A stretch of DNA of 27,740 nt from Dethiothermospora halolimnae (GTDB taxonomy: Bacteria; Bacillota; Clostridia; Tissierellales; VENL01): contig NZ_JBAKFX010000053.1 in assembly GCF_037577855.1 (NCBI RefSeq), forward strand, positions 1 to 27,740, read 5' to 3'. A program made the position numbers and the translations under genes. Of this stretch, positions 7,942 to 16,409 are shown piece by piece; the stretch's first letter is position 1, and the number at the start of each line of letters is the position of its first letter. The notes below the pieces were generated by a model. The model did not search any database. It saw nothing but the letters and a program-made list of their open reading frames with translations, and was not told the DNA's origin.

Positions 7942-9099
7942 TTAACTATACTGTATATCATAAAGTTCACTATATATACCTTGATGTAACATCAATTCTT
8001 CATGGTTTCCAGACTCCAATACTTTTCCTTTATCGATTACATATATTTTGTCTACTTTTTTTATAGTAGATAAACGATGGGCTATTATTAAAACAGTTTT
8101 TTCATTCATTATTTTTTCTATTGCCTGTTGAACCTTTTCTTCTGCTTCAGAGTCTAAAGCCGATGTTGCTTCATCTAATAATAATATAGAGGAACCCTTG
8201 TTTATTGCCCTGGCAATAGCTATACGTTGTTTTTGCCCCCCGGAAAGATTGGAGCCAACTTCTCCTATTGATGTATCATAGCCCTCTTTTTGCTCCATAA
8301 TAAATTCATGGGCATTGGCCATCTTAGCTGAATTAATTATCTCTTCTTCCGTTGAATCTAATCGTCCATACCTTATGTTATCTTTTATTGTACCATCGAA
8401 TAAATATGGACTTTGGGAAACATAGGATATTTTATTTCTTAATTCTTCTAATGAATAATTAGAAACCGACTTCCCTTCAATAAATATATCTCCATTATTT
8501 GATTCATAAAAACCTAACAAGAGTTTTGCTATGGTGCTTTTACCACATCCACTTTTACCAACTAAAGCTATGGATTCACCTTTTTTAGCAGAAATAGATA
8601 CACTATCTAAAACCTTTTTATCGTCATAACCAAATATAATGTCTTTAAGTTCTATTATTGAATCTCTATCCCCTTTATTAATGGACTTTTCATATTTATG
8701 AAATTCCACTTCCTCATCTAGTAAATTTGACACTCCCCGAACTCCTGCCATACAACTTTGTAATTTACTTAATTCATCTCCTAAATTTGAGAGTATACCA
8801 ACATTATTATTCAGATTCATCAAAGCAACAAGTATCCCTATATTTGTCATTCCCTTTGACATCATATATATTCCTATTGCAATTAGGCCCACAGATTTAA
8901 TAGAGTAGAAAAACACACTGGTTGCATTAACTAAGGCATTTAAATAGTCTCTTTTTTTTTCTTGATCCGTCAATTTTTCACTTTCATCTTTATAATTATT
9001 TACTATCTTATCTTCTATTTGAAATATTTTCGTGGTTTTAAACCCTGCTATAATATCTAAAAACTTCTCATTTACTTCTTTTATCCTGTACATCATCAC
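7942..9099 (-). pseudogene. ABC exporter second subunit, C-terminal part (frameshifted gene)
   Basis: The 385-codon frame holds the last helices of the membrane domain and a complete nucleotide-binding domain. Walker A is GKSGCGKST, the Q-loop is YVSQSPYLFDG, the signature is LSGGQKQR, Walker B is ILLLDEATSALD and the H-loop is IIAHRLST. It continues the homology of the frame at 9068-9667, which stops at 9068; 199 + 385 residues matches the ~580 of a normal subunit. The break lies in the overlap 9068-9099, where the upstream frame reads SDDVQD and this frame resumes at RIKEVNEKF. Its only start options are GTG-ATG-ATG at 9094-9099 with a poor ribosome site. Either the gene is broken or the two halves are made separately. 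Confidence 0.85.
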
Positions 9100-9667
9100 T
9101 TATATCTCTTACCTTTTTAGATATTCTAACACTTATAAAAATAGATAATATTTCGAAAATTACAGCAAATAATGCAAGCCTCCACTCATATATAAACATA
9201 AGTATTAAAGACCCTACTCCTAAAAATAAAATAAAAGCTATTTGAAAAATATGATTACCATATATGTCTTCTATTATTTTTATATCATTGGTTAGTCTAG
9301 ACATTATATTGCCACTATGATTTTTTTCAAAATAAGATATAGAAAGCTCTGTCATATGATTATAAGATTTTGTTCTTATCTTTTTCATGGTCTTCTTTCT
9401 TGCTTTATCAGACATATATACAAATATTGGTTGGATAACAACAGCAATTAAGAGTGATAAAACTGCTATTATTATAGCTCTCATAAATAAATCTTTACTC
9501 CCTTTGCTAGCTGCATTAAATAAATCCTTCATAAGTACAGCCATAACTAGATTAAAACAAAAAGCGTTAATAGCACTATTTCCTAGAGATCCTATAATAT
9601 ATGGAATAAACCCCTTGCCCATAAAAGCTACCAGCTTATATAAACCACTATTTTCTTTTTTAGACAT
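9068..9667 (-). pseudogene. ABC exporter second subunit, N-terminal membrane part (frameshifted gene)
   Basis: The 199-codon frame encodes the first three or four helices of an ABC type-1 exporter membrane domain, including the coupling-loop region SYFEKNHSGNIMSRLTNDI. Its ATG overlaps the stop of the upstream exporter gene by 8 bases (ATGTCTAA), so it is translationally coupled to its partner. It ends prematurely at a TGA after DDVQDKRSK, in the region where homologues continue with Q-x-x-I-x-E-x-N. The downstream frame is shifted by +1. Intact, this gene and the one at 9660 would encode a heterodimeric exporter of the LmrCD/BmrCD/YheHI kind. Confidence 0.85.
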
Positions 9668-11453
9668 TATATGCAGCCCCCTTTATTACCTTATCTTTAC
9701 CATTCTCCTTATGCTGTTTAAGATATAGATTCTTATATATCCCATCAAAATTCATTAATTCATCATGATTACCCCTTTCAGCAATATTTCCATTGTCAAG
9801 GACCAATATTTCATCGGCATTCTTGATTGTAGAAAAGCGATGGGCAACTACTATAACACTTTTCTCTTTTGCAAACCTATTAAGGGCTCCTTCTATTAAT
9901 TCTTCACTATTACTATCAAGGGCTGATGTGGGTTCATCAAGAAGTAGTATAGGAGCATTTTTTAAAATGGCCCTTGCTATACTAATCCTTTGTTTTTGTC
10001 CCCCAGAAAGATTAGAACCTCCTTCTGTCAAAATAGTATCATACCCCTTTGGTAGCTCAACTATAAAGTCGTGGGAATTGGCCATCTTGGCTGCATTAAT
10101 TATTTGTTCCTTTGTGGCATTTTTAGTACCATATCCTATATTTTCAGATACAGTTGTAGGGTAAATATGGGTATCCTGTGTCACCATTGATAGCTGAGAT
10201 CTTAATGATAATAAATCAATATTATTTACATTTTCCCCAAAGACTTTTACATCTCCCTTGTTAGCCTTATAAAAACCACATATCATATTAAGTATTGTAC
10301 TCTTTCCCCCTCCGCTTACTCCCACTAAAGCTATTGTTTTATTTTTATATAACTTAAAGTTTATATCATCTAAAATACAATTATTTTCATCATAGGAAAA
10401 AGAAACATTATTAAATTCCACTGTTATGTCATTGTTTTTGTTAAAACCTTCTTTATTTTCAGAAAATTCCTCAACTGGGTAATTCAATATCTCATTTATC
10501 CTTTGTGCTCCTCCATTTGCAACTTTTGTATTACTTATCAATCCTATTAATCTATTTACAGGACCCGTCAAATAATTAATTATAGCAATAAAAGCTGTAA
10601 ATTCTCCAATAGTCATCTCCCCTACAAAGGTCAATCTCCCACCATATAAGTTTATAATCTGTATTGGAACCACAAGTAATAATGTTTTTATAGTCATAAC
10701 ATATAGCCCCTGTTTAACTATTTTCATATTCATTTTATATATTTGATTTTGCTTAGATTCATAGTTTTTTTGCAACTTTTTCTTTAGGTTAAATGATTTT
10801 ACAATATAAATTCCTTTTACTGTATCCTGTATCAGTGAGTTAGCTTTCCCCAGAGTTTTCTGTAATTTACTAGATAACTTATTTAGAGGTTTTGAGGCGA
10901 TACTATTTAACCCCATTGCAACAGTCAGGACAGCTGCCGTTGTTAAAAGTAATTTCCAACTTAAAATCAATCCATAAATAACAGCACATATAAATATTAG
11001 TGGCTGATATATAAAGTTTGATAACTCAACTAGAAATTTTCTAATTAACTCAATATCATCATTAATTCTAGATGCCAAATCTCCACTATGATGTTTATTA
11101 ATGTACTTAAATGAAAGTCTCTGTATATGTTCTGCCATGTGATTTCTTAAATTCCTGAGGGTGTATGTTGTAAATCTGGATGTGGATAGTTTCCTAATAA
11201 ATATACTGGCTGTTCCAGTGAATAAAGCTAGTATTAAGAAACCTATATATTTGTGGAATTGCCCATTAGTATATCCTACTGCAATCATATCTATAAAATT
11301 TTTAAATACAACTGGAATAGCTATATCAACTGCAACATTCATTAAACTAAATATAATACATACAACTAACCATATTTTATGTTGTCTTCCAAAATATAAA
11401 ATATTTATAAGCTCCTTATCTTTCTTCCCCGTTTTTTTAATCTTATTTTTCAT
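9660..11453 (-). CDS. ABC transporter permease/ATP-binding protein, first subunit of a heterodimeric exporter
   Basis: A 597-residue full-length type-1 ABC exporter half. It has six membrane helices in residues ~25-330, then a nucleotide-binding domain with Walker A GVSGGGKST, Q-loop VTQDTHIYPTTVSENI, signature LSGGQKQR, Walker B ILLLDEPTSALD with the catalytic Glu, and H-loop VVAHRFST. Its partner is encoded immediately downstream with an 8-base overlap, which implies a heterodimer. Such pairs often export drugs or peptides; the substrate cannot be inferred. The ATG at 11451-11453 has AAGGGGA about 14 bases upstream, rather far. A 22-codon ORF ends three bases before it, and coupling from that ORF might help initiation. 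Both subunits retain consensus catalytic sites. Confidence 0.92.
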   Translation of the reverse strand: MKNKIKKTGKKDKELINILYFGRQHKIWLVVCIIFSLMNVAVDIAIPVVFKNFIDMIAVGYTNGQFHKYIGFLILALFTGTASIFIRKLSTSRFTTYTLRNLRNHMAEHIQRLSFKYINKHHSGDLASRINDDIELIRKFLVELSNFIYQPLIFICAVIYGLILSWKLLLTTAAVLTVAMGLNSIASKPLNKLSSKLQKTLGKANSLIQDTVKGIYIVKSFNLKKKLQKNYESKQNQIYKMNMKIVKQGLYVMTIKTLLLVVPIQIINLYGGRLTFVGEMTIGEFTAFIAIINYLTGPVNRLIGLISNTKVANGGAQRINEILNYPVEEFSENKEGFNKNNDITVEFNNVSFSYDENNCILDDINFKLYKNKTIALVGVSGGGKSTILNMICGFYKANKGDVKVFGENVNNIDLLSLRSQLSMVTQDTHIYPTTVSENIGYGTKNATKEQIINAAKMANSHDFIVELPKGYDTILTEGGSNLSGGQKQRISIARAILKNAPILLLDEPTSALDSNSEELIEGALNRFAKEKSVIVVAHRFSTIKNADEILVLDNGNIAERGNHDELMNFDGIYKNLYLKQHKENGKDKVIKGAAYNV

Positions 11454-11456
11454 AAG

Positions 11457-11525
11457 TTAATTTACATCCCCTTCCCCTATAAACTTTAAAATTTTTGCCT
11501 CCCCCATGATGAGTTGTTCATTCAT
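11457..11525 (-). CDS. Possible 22-residue ORF ahead of the ABC exporter
   Basis: An ATG at 11523-11525 opens a 22-codon frame, MNEQLIMGEAKILKFIGEGD plus two residues, whose TAA ends three bases before the exporter ATG. It contains internal GGGGGAGG and AAGGGGA stretches that may serve as ribosome sites for the exporter. There is no clear ribosome site of its own. It could be a leader peptide, the tail of a lost regulator gene, or chance. Confidence 0.25.
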   Translation of the reverse strand: MNEQLIMGEAKILKFIGEGDVN

Positions 11526-11532
11526 ATAATAT

Positions 11533-11550
11533 CATGCACCTCTTTGCATG
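11533..11550. promoter_or_regulatory. Candidate operator palindrome upstream of the ABC exporter operon
   Basis: CATGCA (11533-11538) and TGCATG (11545-11550) form a 6-bp inverted repeat with a 6-base spacer, about 80 bases upstream of the exporter gene. The size and spacing fit a dimeric repressor site such as those of MarR or PadR proteins, but no regulator gene adjoins it. The call rests only on symmetry. Confidence 0.3.
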
Positions 11551-11581
11551 TCGATAAATGTAATATTATCTAATAAAAGGA

Positions 11582-11621
11582 ATTCAACTAATAAAGAATA
11601 ATTATTCTTTATTAGTTGAAT
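11582..11621 (-). terminator. Terminator stem that contains the last codons of the acetyltransferase
   Basis: A perfect 40-base palindrome begins ATTCAACTAATAAAGAATAA and is mirrored from 11602 down to 11582. The final codons and stop of the gene at 11602-12150 form one arm, and a TCCTTTTATT stretch follows on the minus strand. It probably ends that transcript. The plus strand also has a T-rich flank (ATTCTTCTTTT), so it may work in both directions. Confidence 0.75.
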
Positions 11622-12150
11622 ATTCTTCTTTTAATATAGAATAATATAAATTAATTACTTCCTTATCATCTAATAACTCTAAAGTTCTCTTTCTTTTAAA
11701 TCTATATTTAAATCCACATTTTTCAACTACTCTTTTAGAGTTGTGGTTAAAATCATAGTGCCCACACCATATTAAGTCTAAATTTAACTCATCAAATCCA
11801 TATTTAATCAAACCTCTTACTGCTTCAGGAGTAATTCCCCTTCCCCAATATTTTGGATTCAAAACATAACCTATCTCTCTTTGTTTTAAGTGAGTAAGAC
11901 TCTTATCGGGTTTTCTATTATGAAGTCCAATGCCACCAATCACTTTATCTTCTGATTTTAAAACAATAGCGTATACTTCTTGATTTTCAATAAACACCTT
12001 TATAATCTCTTTACTTTCCTCTTCACTTTTATGGGGTGGCCAACCAGCATTAGGTCCCACTAGTTCACTTTTTGCATATTCGTATAAATCCTTACTATCA
12101 CTTTCTTTCCATTCCCTCAATATTAGTCTATCTGTGATTAAAGTTTTCAT
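11602..12150 (-). CDS. RimJ/RimL-type GNAT acetyltransferase
   Basis: A 182-residue acetyltransferase. The opening LITDRLILREWKESDSKDLY is the classic N-terminus of the RimJ/RimL (Acetyltransf_3) group, followed by IGGIGLHNR, then EIGYVLNPKYWGRGITPEA with the acetyl-CoA loop G-R-G-x-x-x-E-A and the C-terminal NHNSKRVVEKCGFKYR. Members acetylate N-termini of ribosomal proteins or small amines; this one more probably has a small-molecule or unknown target. The ATG has AGGAGG about 5 bases upstream and a near-consensus promoter at 12190-12218. The last codons are part of a perfect terminator palindrome. An IS element was inserted about 97 bases upstream, leaving the promoter intact. Confidence 0.92.
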   Translation of the reverse strand: MKTLITDRLILREWKESDSKDLYEYAKSELVGPNAGWPPHKSEEESKEIIKVFIENQEVYAIVLKSEDKVIGGIGLHNRKPDKSLTHLKQREIGYVLNPKYWGRGITPEAVRGLIKYGFDELNLDLIWCGHYDFNHNSKRVVEKCGFKYRFKRKRTLELLDDKEVINLYYSILKEEYSTNKE

Positions 12151-12189
12151 ATAATCCTCCTATACCTAATTAAATTTATATAGTTTCAC

Positions 12190-12218
12190 ATTATATCTAA
12201 TCTAATAATATATTTCAA
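12190..12218 (-). promoter_or_regulatory. Sigma-70-type promoter of the RimJ/RimL-type gene
   Basis: On the minus strand TTGAAA (12218-12213) and TATAAT (12195-12190) are separated by exactly 17 bases, matching the consensus at all but one position. It lies 40 bases upstream of the ATG at 12150 and 29 bases from the left end of the IS element. Confidence 0.75.
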
Positions 12219-12246
12219 TGGTTAAAACAGAGTATTTTAAATATAT

Positions 12247-14177
12247 CTCATATTCCGCATAACTAATTTTTCCAATAGAGAAATTAAAATCGAATAGATT
12301 TATTAATGAAAATATAGTATCATATTCATGATTATACCTTAACTAAAAAGGAGAATAAATAAAATATGGAAAATATAAATGCTTATAATCATGGAATAAT
12401 GAACTTCATGGCAGGAATGTGCAGAAAAATTAATATAGATAAGATATTTAATGAATCACTACAATCACAAAATGGTCGTAGACCGGATATTTCTTATGGA
12501 ACTCAAGCTTTAATGACGATTGTAAATATTGTTGACGATAAAGTCCCATTATATCGTATGAAGGAATATTATTCAGATTACATTGATTTAGATGGTATAT
12601 TTAAAGAAGAGATTGATATTTCTCAGATAAATGATGATAGATTTGGAAATTTTTTAGATAAATTCTATGAAGCCAACCCAAGAGAAATTTTTTCGAAGAT
12701 TAGTGCCTATGCTTTTGCTACATATGGAATAGAAGTTAAAAATATAAATTATGATACAACTTCCAAGGTTATGTGGAGCGAATATGATGGTTATGATGGT
12801 AAACATGGAGAAATATCTATAACATTTGGACATAGCAAAAATAAACGGAATGATAAAAAACAAATCAAAATAGGTGCTGGAGTAGCAGAAGGACTTATAG
12901 TAGATGCTAAAGTTTTATCTGGGAATACAGATGATAAAAGCTATAATTTTGACAACTTAGATGGTGTGGAGGAAGTGCTAGATACCATTAAAGTTTCTAA
13001 AGAAAGCTTCTATTATATTGCAGATAGTGCTGCATTTACAGAAAATACTATTAAAAAAGCTAATGATATGAAGATTAAAATGATAACTAAAGTCCCAGAT
13101 AGATTAATTGTTACAAAGGAATTGAAAAATGCGGTATTCAAAGAGCTAGAAACCTTTGATAAAATTAACTTTATTAATGCTCAAAACAAGGAGGTAGAAT
13201 ATTTAATTAAAGAAACTACCTTTGATTATAACGGTGTTCTATGCAAAGGGGCCCTATGTTATTCTTATGCACTAGAAAGTACAAAGCGTAAGAGCATTCT
13301 TAAGAAAGTTGAAGCTGAACGAAAATTGTTAAATAAAACTATAAAAAAATATTCTAAGTTAACTTTTGAAACAGAAGGACAAGCAATAAAATTAATTGAA
13401 GAACTAAAAAAAGGTGAACTGAAGAAGATAAAATTTAACAATCTTTCATATCAGATTATACAGAATGTAAAAAACAAACCTGGAAGACAAAAAAAAGATA
13501 TATCAATTGAAGAAACCATTAAAGAATATGGAATAAAAATTAATTTTATAGAACTTGAGAATACAGTAGAAGAATACATTACAAAATCTTGTATATTCAT
13601 TTTAGCAAGTACTGATTTAGAAATAAGTGCAGAACAATTATTAAAAGAATACAAAACGCAAAGTTGTGTTGAAAAAAAGTTCCAACAATTCAAATCAAGC
13701 GAGTTCGTAGATGCATTATTTTTAAAGACTCCTCAGAGGGTAGAAGCTTTAACATATATGATGTTAATATCCATGATGGTTTTATCAGTAATTGAATATG
13801 TTACTCGAAGAGAGATGAAGAAAGAAAACATAACTATTCTAGGGCCTGGCGACATTAAAATGAAAAATCCAAGCTTAAATGCTATACTGATAATTATGAA
13901 AACGGTTCCAATTATGGTTATAGGTATTGGTAATAATAAAGAACGAAGATTAATACAATCACTTAAGGATAACCAAAAGTGCGTCTTGCGATGCTTAAAC
14001 TTAAGCGAAATTATATATATTTAAAATTTTCTTAAAATTCCAAAGTGTAAATTCTGTTCTTTGAAAAATAATTTTTATAATATTATGAAATATATCATTT
14101 GTTTCCTTGATTATACAAAGAAAATTATGGTAAAATAAAATTATTGCAGAATAGAAATCTATTCTGCGAAATATGAG
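12247..14177 (+). mobile_element. IS1634-family insertion sequence, about 1.93 kb
   Basis: One transposase gene is enclosed by imperfect terminal inverted repeats. The left end is CTCATATTCCGCA (12247-12259) and the right end, read inward, is CTCATATTTCGCA (14177-14165), giving 12 of 13 matches. The length fits the IS1634 group of IS4-type elements. I could not see an obvious target duplication: the left flank ends AAATATAT and the right flank starts GTATAAAA. A perfect hairpin GCAGAATAGA-aa-TCTATTCTGC (14146-14167) overlaps the inner edge of the right end and may stop transcription leaving the element. Confidence 0.75.
12366..14024 (+). CDS. IS1634-family DDE transposase
   Basis: A 552-residue transposase that would cut and join element ends through a DDE catalytic centre. 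The N-terminal ~110 residues match the DUF4277-type domain of the family. Candidate catalytic residues are Asp130 in NYDTTSKVMW, Asp220 in YIADSAAF and Glu436 in the YKTQSCVEKKFQQFK segment (the Y-x-x-x-x-x-x-E-x-x-F helix of IS4-like enzymes). The insertion domain between the second Asp and the Glu carries the usual K/E-rich stretch. The frame is intact from an ATG preceded by AAGGAG at 7-8 bases, so the element may still be active. It lies between a divergent acetyltransferase gene and the amidase operon. Confidence 0.93.
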   Translation: MENINAYNHGIMNFMAGMCRKINIDKIFNESLQSQNGRRPDISYGTQALMTIVNIVDDKVPLYRMKEYYSDYIDLDGIFKEEIDISQINDDRFGNFLDKFYEANPREIFSKISAYAFATYGIEVKNINYDTTSKVMWSEYDGYDGKHGEISITFGHSKNKRNDKKQIKIGAGVAEGLIVDAKVLSGNTDDKSYNFDNLDGVEEVLDTIKVSKESFYYIADSAAFTENTIKKANDMKIKMITKVPDRLIVTKELKNAVFKELETFDKINFINAQNKEVEYLIKETTFDYNGVLCKGALCYSYALESTKRKSILKKVEAERKLLNKTIKKYSKLTFETEGQAIKLIEELKKGELKKIKFNNLSYQIIQNVKNKPGRQKKDISIEETIKEYGIKINFIELENTVEEYITKSCIFILASTDLEISAEQLLKEYKTQSCVEKKFQQFKSSEFVDALFLKTPQRVEALTYMMLISMMVLSVIEYVTRREMKKENITILGPGDIKMKNPSLNAILIIMKTVPIMVIGIGNNKERRLIQSLKDNQKCVLRCLNLSEIIYI

Positions 14178-14252
14178 GTATAAAATGCTAATATTATTTA
14201 GTTCAAAGAGTCCATTTTATAATAAAATAACAATTCACGATTAATTTCATCT

Positions 14253-14281
14253 TTGACAAAACGGAATGCGCTTGATATTAT
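14253..14281 (+). promoter_or_regulatory. Strong candidate promoter for the amidase operon
   Basis: TTGACA (14253-14258), a 17-base spacer, then TATTAT (14276-14281). It lies 76 bases outside the right end of the IS element and would give a leader of about 200 bases before the amidase ATG at 14496. The leader includes the strong ribosome site at 14316-14320 with a very short ORF. Confidence 0.6.
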
Positions 14282-14331
14282 TATAATTGTAGATAAAATT
14301 TTACATTTTAGAGATTGGAGGTTGAACATAT

Positions 14332-14370
14332 GTGAATAAAATTTTAATCAAAAATAGTCTAAAGGCTTAA
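14332..14370 (+). other. 12-codon ORF with strong ribosome site (leader or gene remnant)
   Basis: GGAGG at 14316-14320 lies about 11 bases before GTG at 14332-14334. The frame encodes MNKILIKNSLKA and stops at TAA. An ATG directly abutting this stop opens another 10-codon frame in phase (MIITQNYVKS). The segment CTTAAATGATTAT at its end recurs inside the amidase gene near 14765, which hints at a decayed partial duplication. It may be a leader peptide or a dead gene start. Confidence 0.25.
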
Positions 14371-14495
14371 ATGATTATTACTCAAAATTATGTTAAGAGT
14401 TAAAGACTGACAATATATCGCATCACAAAAGTAATACTTTAAACTATATTATCAAACCAAAAATAAAATTAACATGTGAAAAAGAGAGATTCATT

Positions 14496-15647
14496 ATGCA
14501 AAAAAGAATTATTTCATTAAGTCTAATTTTAATTTTTTCATTACTATGTAGTACTATGACTTTTGCAAACATGGACAAGCTTGGTTCGAAGGATGAAACT
14601 ATAATTAAAGAACTAATTGAGGACTATCTAAATAAAAACTATGACTCACTTAAATCTAACTAAGTACCTGACTATAAAGACTTAGTAAGTGATAATACTC
14701 TAAGAGAATATACTAAATTACATAACAAATATATGATCGAACTATATGATAAAATGGATAAAAGCTTAAATGATTATCAATTTACAATAAATTATAATGA
14801 TATAGACATTAATAATAATAAATGCATTGTTGATCTAAATTTAGATATTACATTGACATATCAAAGAGGATCAGATAAAGAATACACAACTAATGACACT
14901 ATTAAGCACTATATAATTTTAAATAAACATAAAAGTGATTGGAGTATTATAAAAGATGTGTATAATCCACTAGAAGGTCCTGATAGAAAAGCTGTTAGTG
15001 ATGATAATTACAACAATAAGCTATATAGTGGATTAAAAGAAGCCTATAAATCAATTGATAAAAAGGCTTTATCGGTGAAAAAATGGGTAAAAAAATCTAA
15101 AAAAATAAGCGAGAATATCCAGTCTAATGAAGATATAAGAATTCAATATGAACCAACCCCTGGTGCATACAGAGCAATACAATATGCTAGAAGATATTAT
15201 GAAAATTATAATACAAAGTACCCTGAATTTAACAACGACTGTACTAATTTCGTCTCTCAATGCTTACATGCAGGTAATATTCCCATGTCAAGACCTAGTT
15301 GGTACTGTTTTAATGAAGATGACTATTCAACTTCATGGATAAGAACTGTTGAACTATATGATTACTTAACAGACGATAAAGGATTTTCATCTAGGTCTTA
15401 CGACGGTTACAATGTTACAGAAATAAACGATGATACTAGGCCTGGAGATGTAATACAATTCTATAATGCACTTAAATCTAGATATGCTCATACAGTAATA
15501 GCATCTAAAATAGACTCAGAAGACGGAGTATTATATTGTGGACATACATCAAATAGGAAAGATAAACCATTAATAGACGCATTTGATAGCACCTGGTACT
15601 ATACTCAGTTGAGGTTGATAGAAATAGAATATCCCGATGGAATGTAG
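14496..15647 (+). pseudogene. Secreted amidase-domain protein (Amidase_6 type) with in-frame stop at codon 56
   Basis: The frame from ATG 14496 starts with a signal peptide (MQKRIISLSLILIFSLLCST, probable cleavage after TFA), continues to KNYDSLKSN and meets TAA at 14661-14663. The same frame then runs open to 15647, with a possible internal ATG at 14733. The C-terminal ~140 residues match the putative amidase domain PF12671: Cys249 in NDCTNFVSQCLHAG as likely nucleophile and His332 in RYAHTVIAS, with GDVIQFY between. Such exported proteins are thought to act on peptide or cell-wall amide bonds. A single base change in one codon (for example AAA or GAA to TAA) explains the lesion. If translation restarts at 14733 the product lacks export signals. 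The upstream ribosome site (AAAGAGAG) is moderate. Confidence 0.8.
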
Positions 15648-15667
15648 CATATTAAGAGAGGAGTTTT

Positions 15668-16168
15668 ATGAAGTCAAAAAGGTTAATTTTATTATTTGTA
15701 ATAATTGTTGTTTTACTTATAATATTTTTCACAACAAACTTATTTAGAAATAGAAAAATAATAGACTATAATCAAGGTATGGAAAATGCTATAATTGAAT
15801 ATACAAAAGAAAATGTATATTCAAAATATCATAATAGACCAAAATTTGAGATGTATGAATCCCACAAAGTTTTTGAGGTTGAAAAGAAATGGAACAGAAT
15901 ATATGTTTATGCTTATGTGTTAAATGAAATACATTATATGAGAGATGATGTGATGGGGATTACAGCTAACATCGATCCCGTTGTAATAGTCTTAAAAGAA
16001 GAAGACCAAGGGAAGTATAGAGTAACTAAGTTAAAGACTCCCGAATCCGGAGAAGGATATCCTTCCTCAATAAGATCACTTTTTCCTAAACATATAGCAG
16101 AAAAAATATTCAATAATAGAGCCGATATTCATACAGAATTAACAAATACTATGCAGAAAATCAAATAA
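15668..16168 (+). CDS. Membrane-anchored protein of unknown function
   Basis: A 166-residue protein with a single N-terminal hydrophobic helix (about residues 5-24, after MKSKR), which should leave the rest outside the cell. The exposed part is a mixed alpha/beta domain with IYVYAYVLNEIHYMRDDVMG and the conserved-looking ESGEGYPSSIRSLFPKHIAEKIFN. I do not recognise a named family. It starts 20 bases after the amidase stop with an AGAGAGGAG site, so it is in the same operon and may act with the amidase at the cell surface. A hairpin at 16306-16335 probably ends the transcript. Confidence 0.75.
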   Translation: MKSKRLILLFVIIVVLLIIFFTTNLFRNRKIIDYNQGMENAIIEYTKENVYSKYHNRPKFEMYESHKVFEVEKKWNRIYVYAYVLNEIHYMRDDVMGITANIDPVVIVLKEEDQGKYRVTKLKTPESGEGYPSSIRSLFPKHIAEKIFNNRADIHTELTNTMQKIK

Positions 16169-16268
16169 AGAATTGTAAATTATTATGTCTTGTTTGAGAA
16201 ATAATGAAATCAGTTGCAGAGTTCAAAGTAAATAGTTGTATAAAACCCAATAAAATGGTATATTATAA

Positions 16269-16388
16269 ATAAGAAAACTGATAAGGCTCAGTTGTGTTCT
16301 AAAAAGAAAAGAAGGTATGCGCGCACCTTCTTTTCTGGTACTTAAATTAATGTAGTTACTATAAGGATGTACGTGGCAGTTTTCTTAT
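16269..16388. repeat. 120-bp segment bounded by a perfect 12-bp inverted repeat
   Basis: ATAAGAAAACTG (16269-16280) is mirrored exactly by CAGTTTTCTTAT (16377-16388). Inside lies the 11-bp hairpin 16306-16335. An imperfect 23-base direct repeat overlaps its right part: TACTTAAATTAATGTAGTTA at 16339 onward and TACCTAAATTAATATATTCA at 16390 onward, the second ending at the toxin stop codon. The nested symmetry resembles a small miniature element or a structured RNA; I know of no matching family. Confidence 0.45.
16306..16335 (+). terminator. Terminator-like hairpin after the amidase operon
   Basis: GAAAAGAAGGT (16306-16316) pairs perfectly with ACCTTCTTTTC (16325-16335) around the loop ATGCGCGC. 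The T-rich part lies in the descending arm (CTTCTTTTCTGG) rather than in a long tail, so plus-strand termination is plausible but not ideal. On the minus strand it is followed by TTTTTAGAAC, which would also terminate transcripts from the toxin-antitoxin operon. Confidence 0.6.
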
Positions 16389-16409
16389 ATACCTAAATTA
16401 ATATATTCA

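Noticed and set aside
9068..9099. Programmed ribosomal frameshift in the ABC subunit
   Set aside because: The required shift is +1 and the region has no recognised slippery heptamer or downstream structure; family length and a simple small deletion explain it better.
12230..14190. Target-site duplication of the IS element
   Set aside because: Flanks AAATATAT and GTATAAAA show no convincing direct repeat; the exact ends may differ by a few bases.
14332..14400. A small protein gene before the amidase
   Set aside because: Despite the strong ribosome site the frame is closed after 12 codons and again after 10 more; kept only as a possible leader or remnant.
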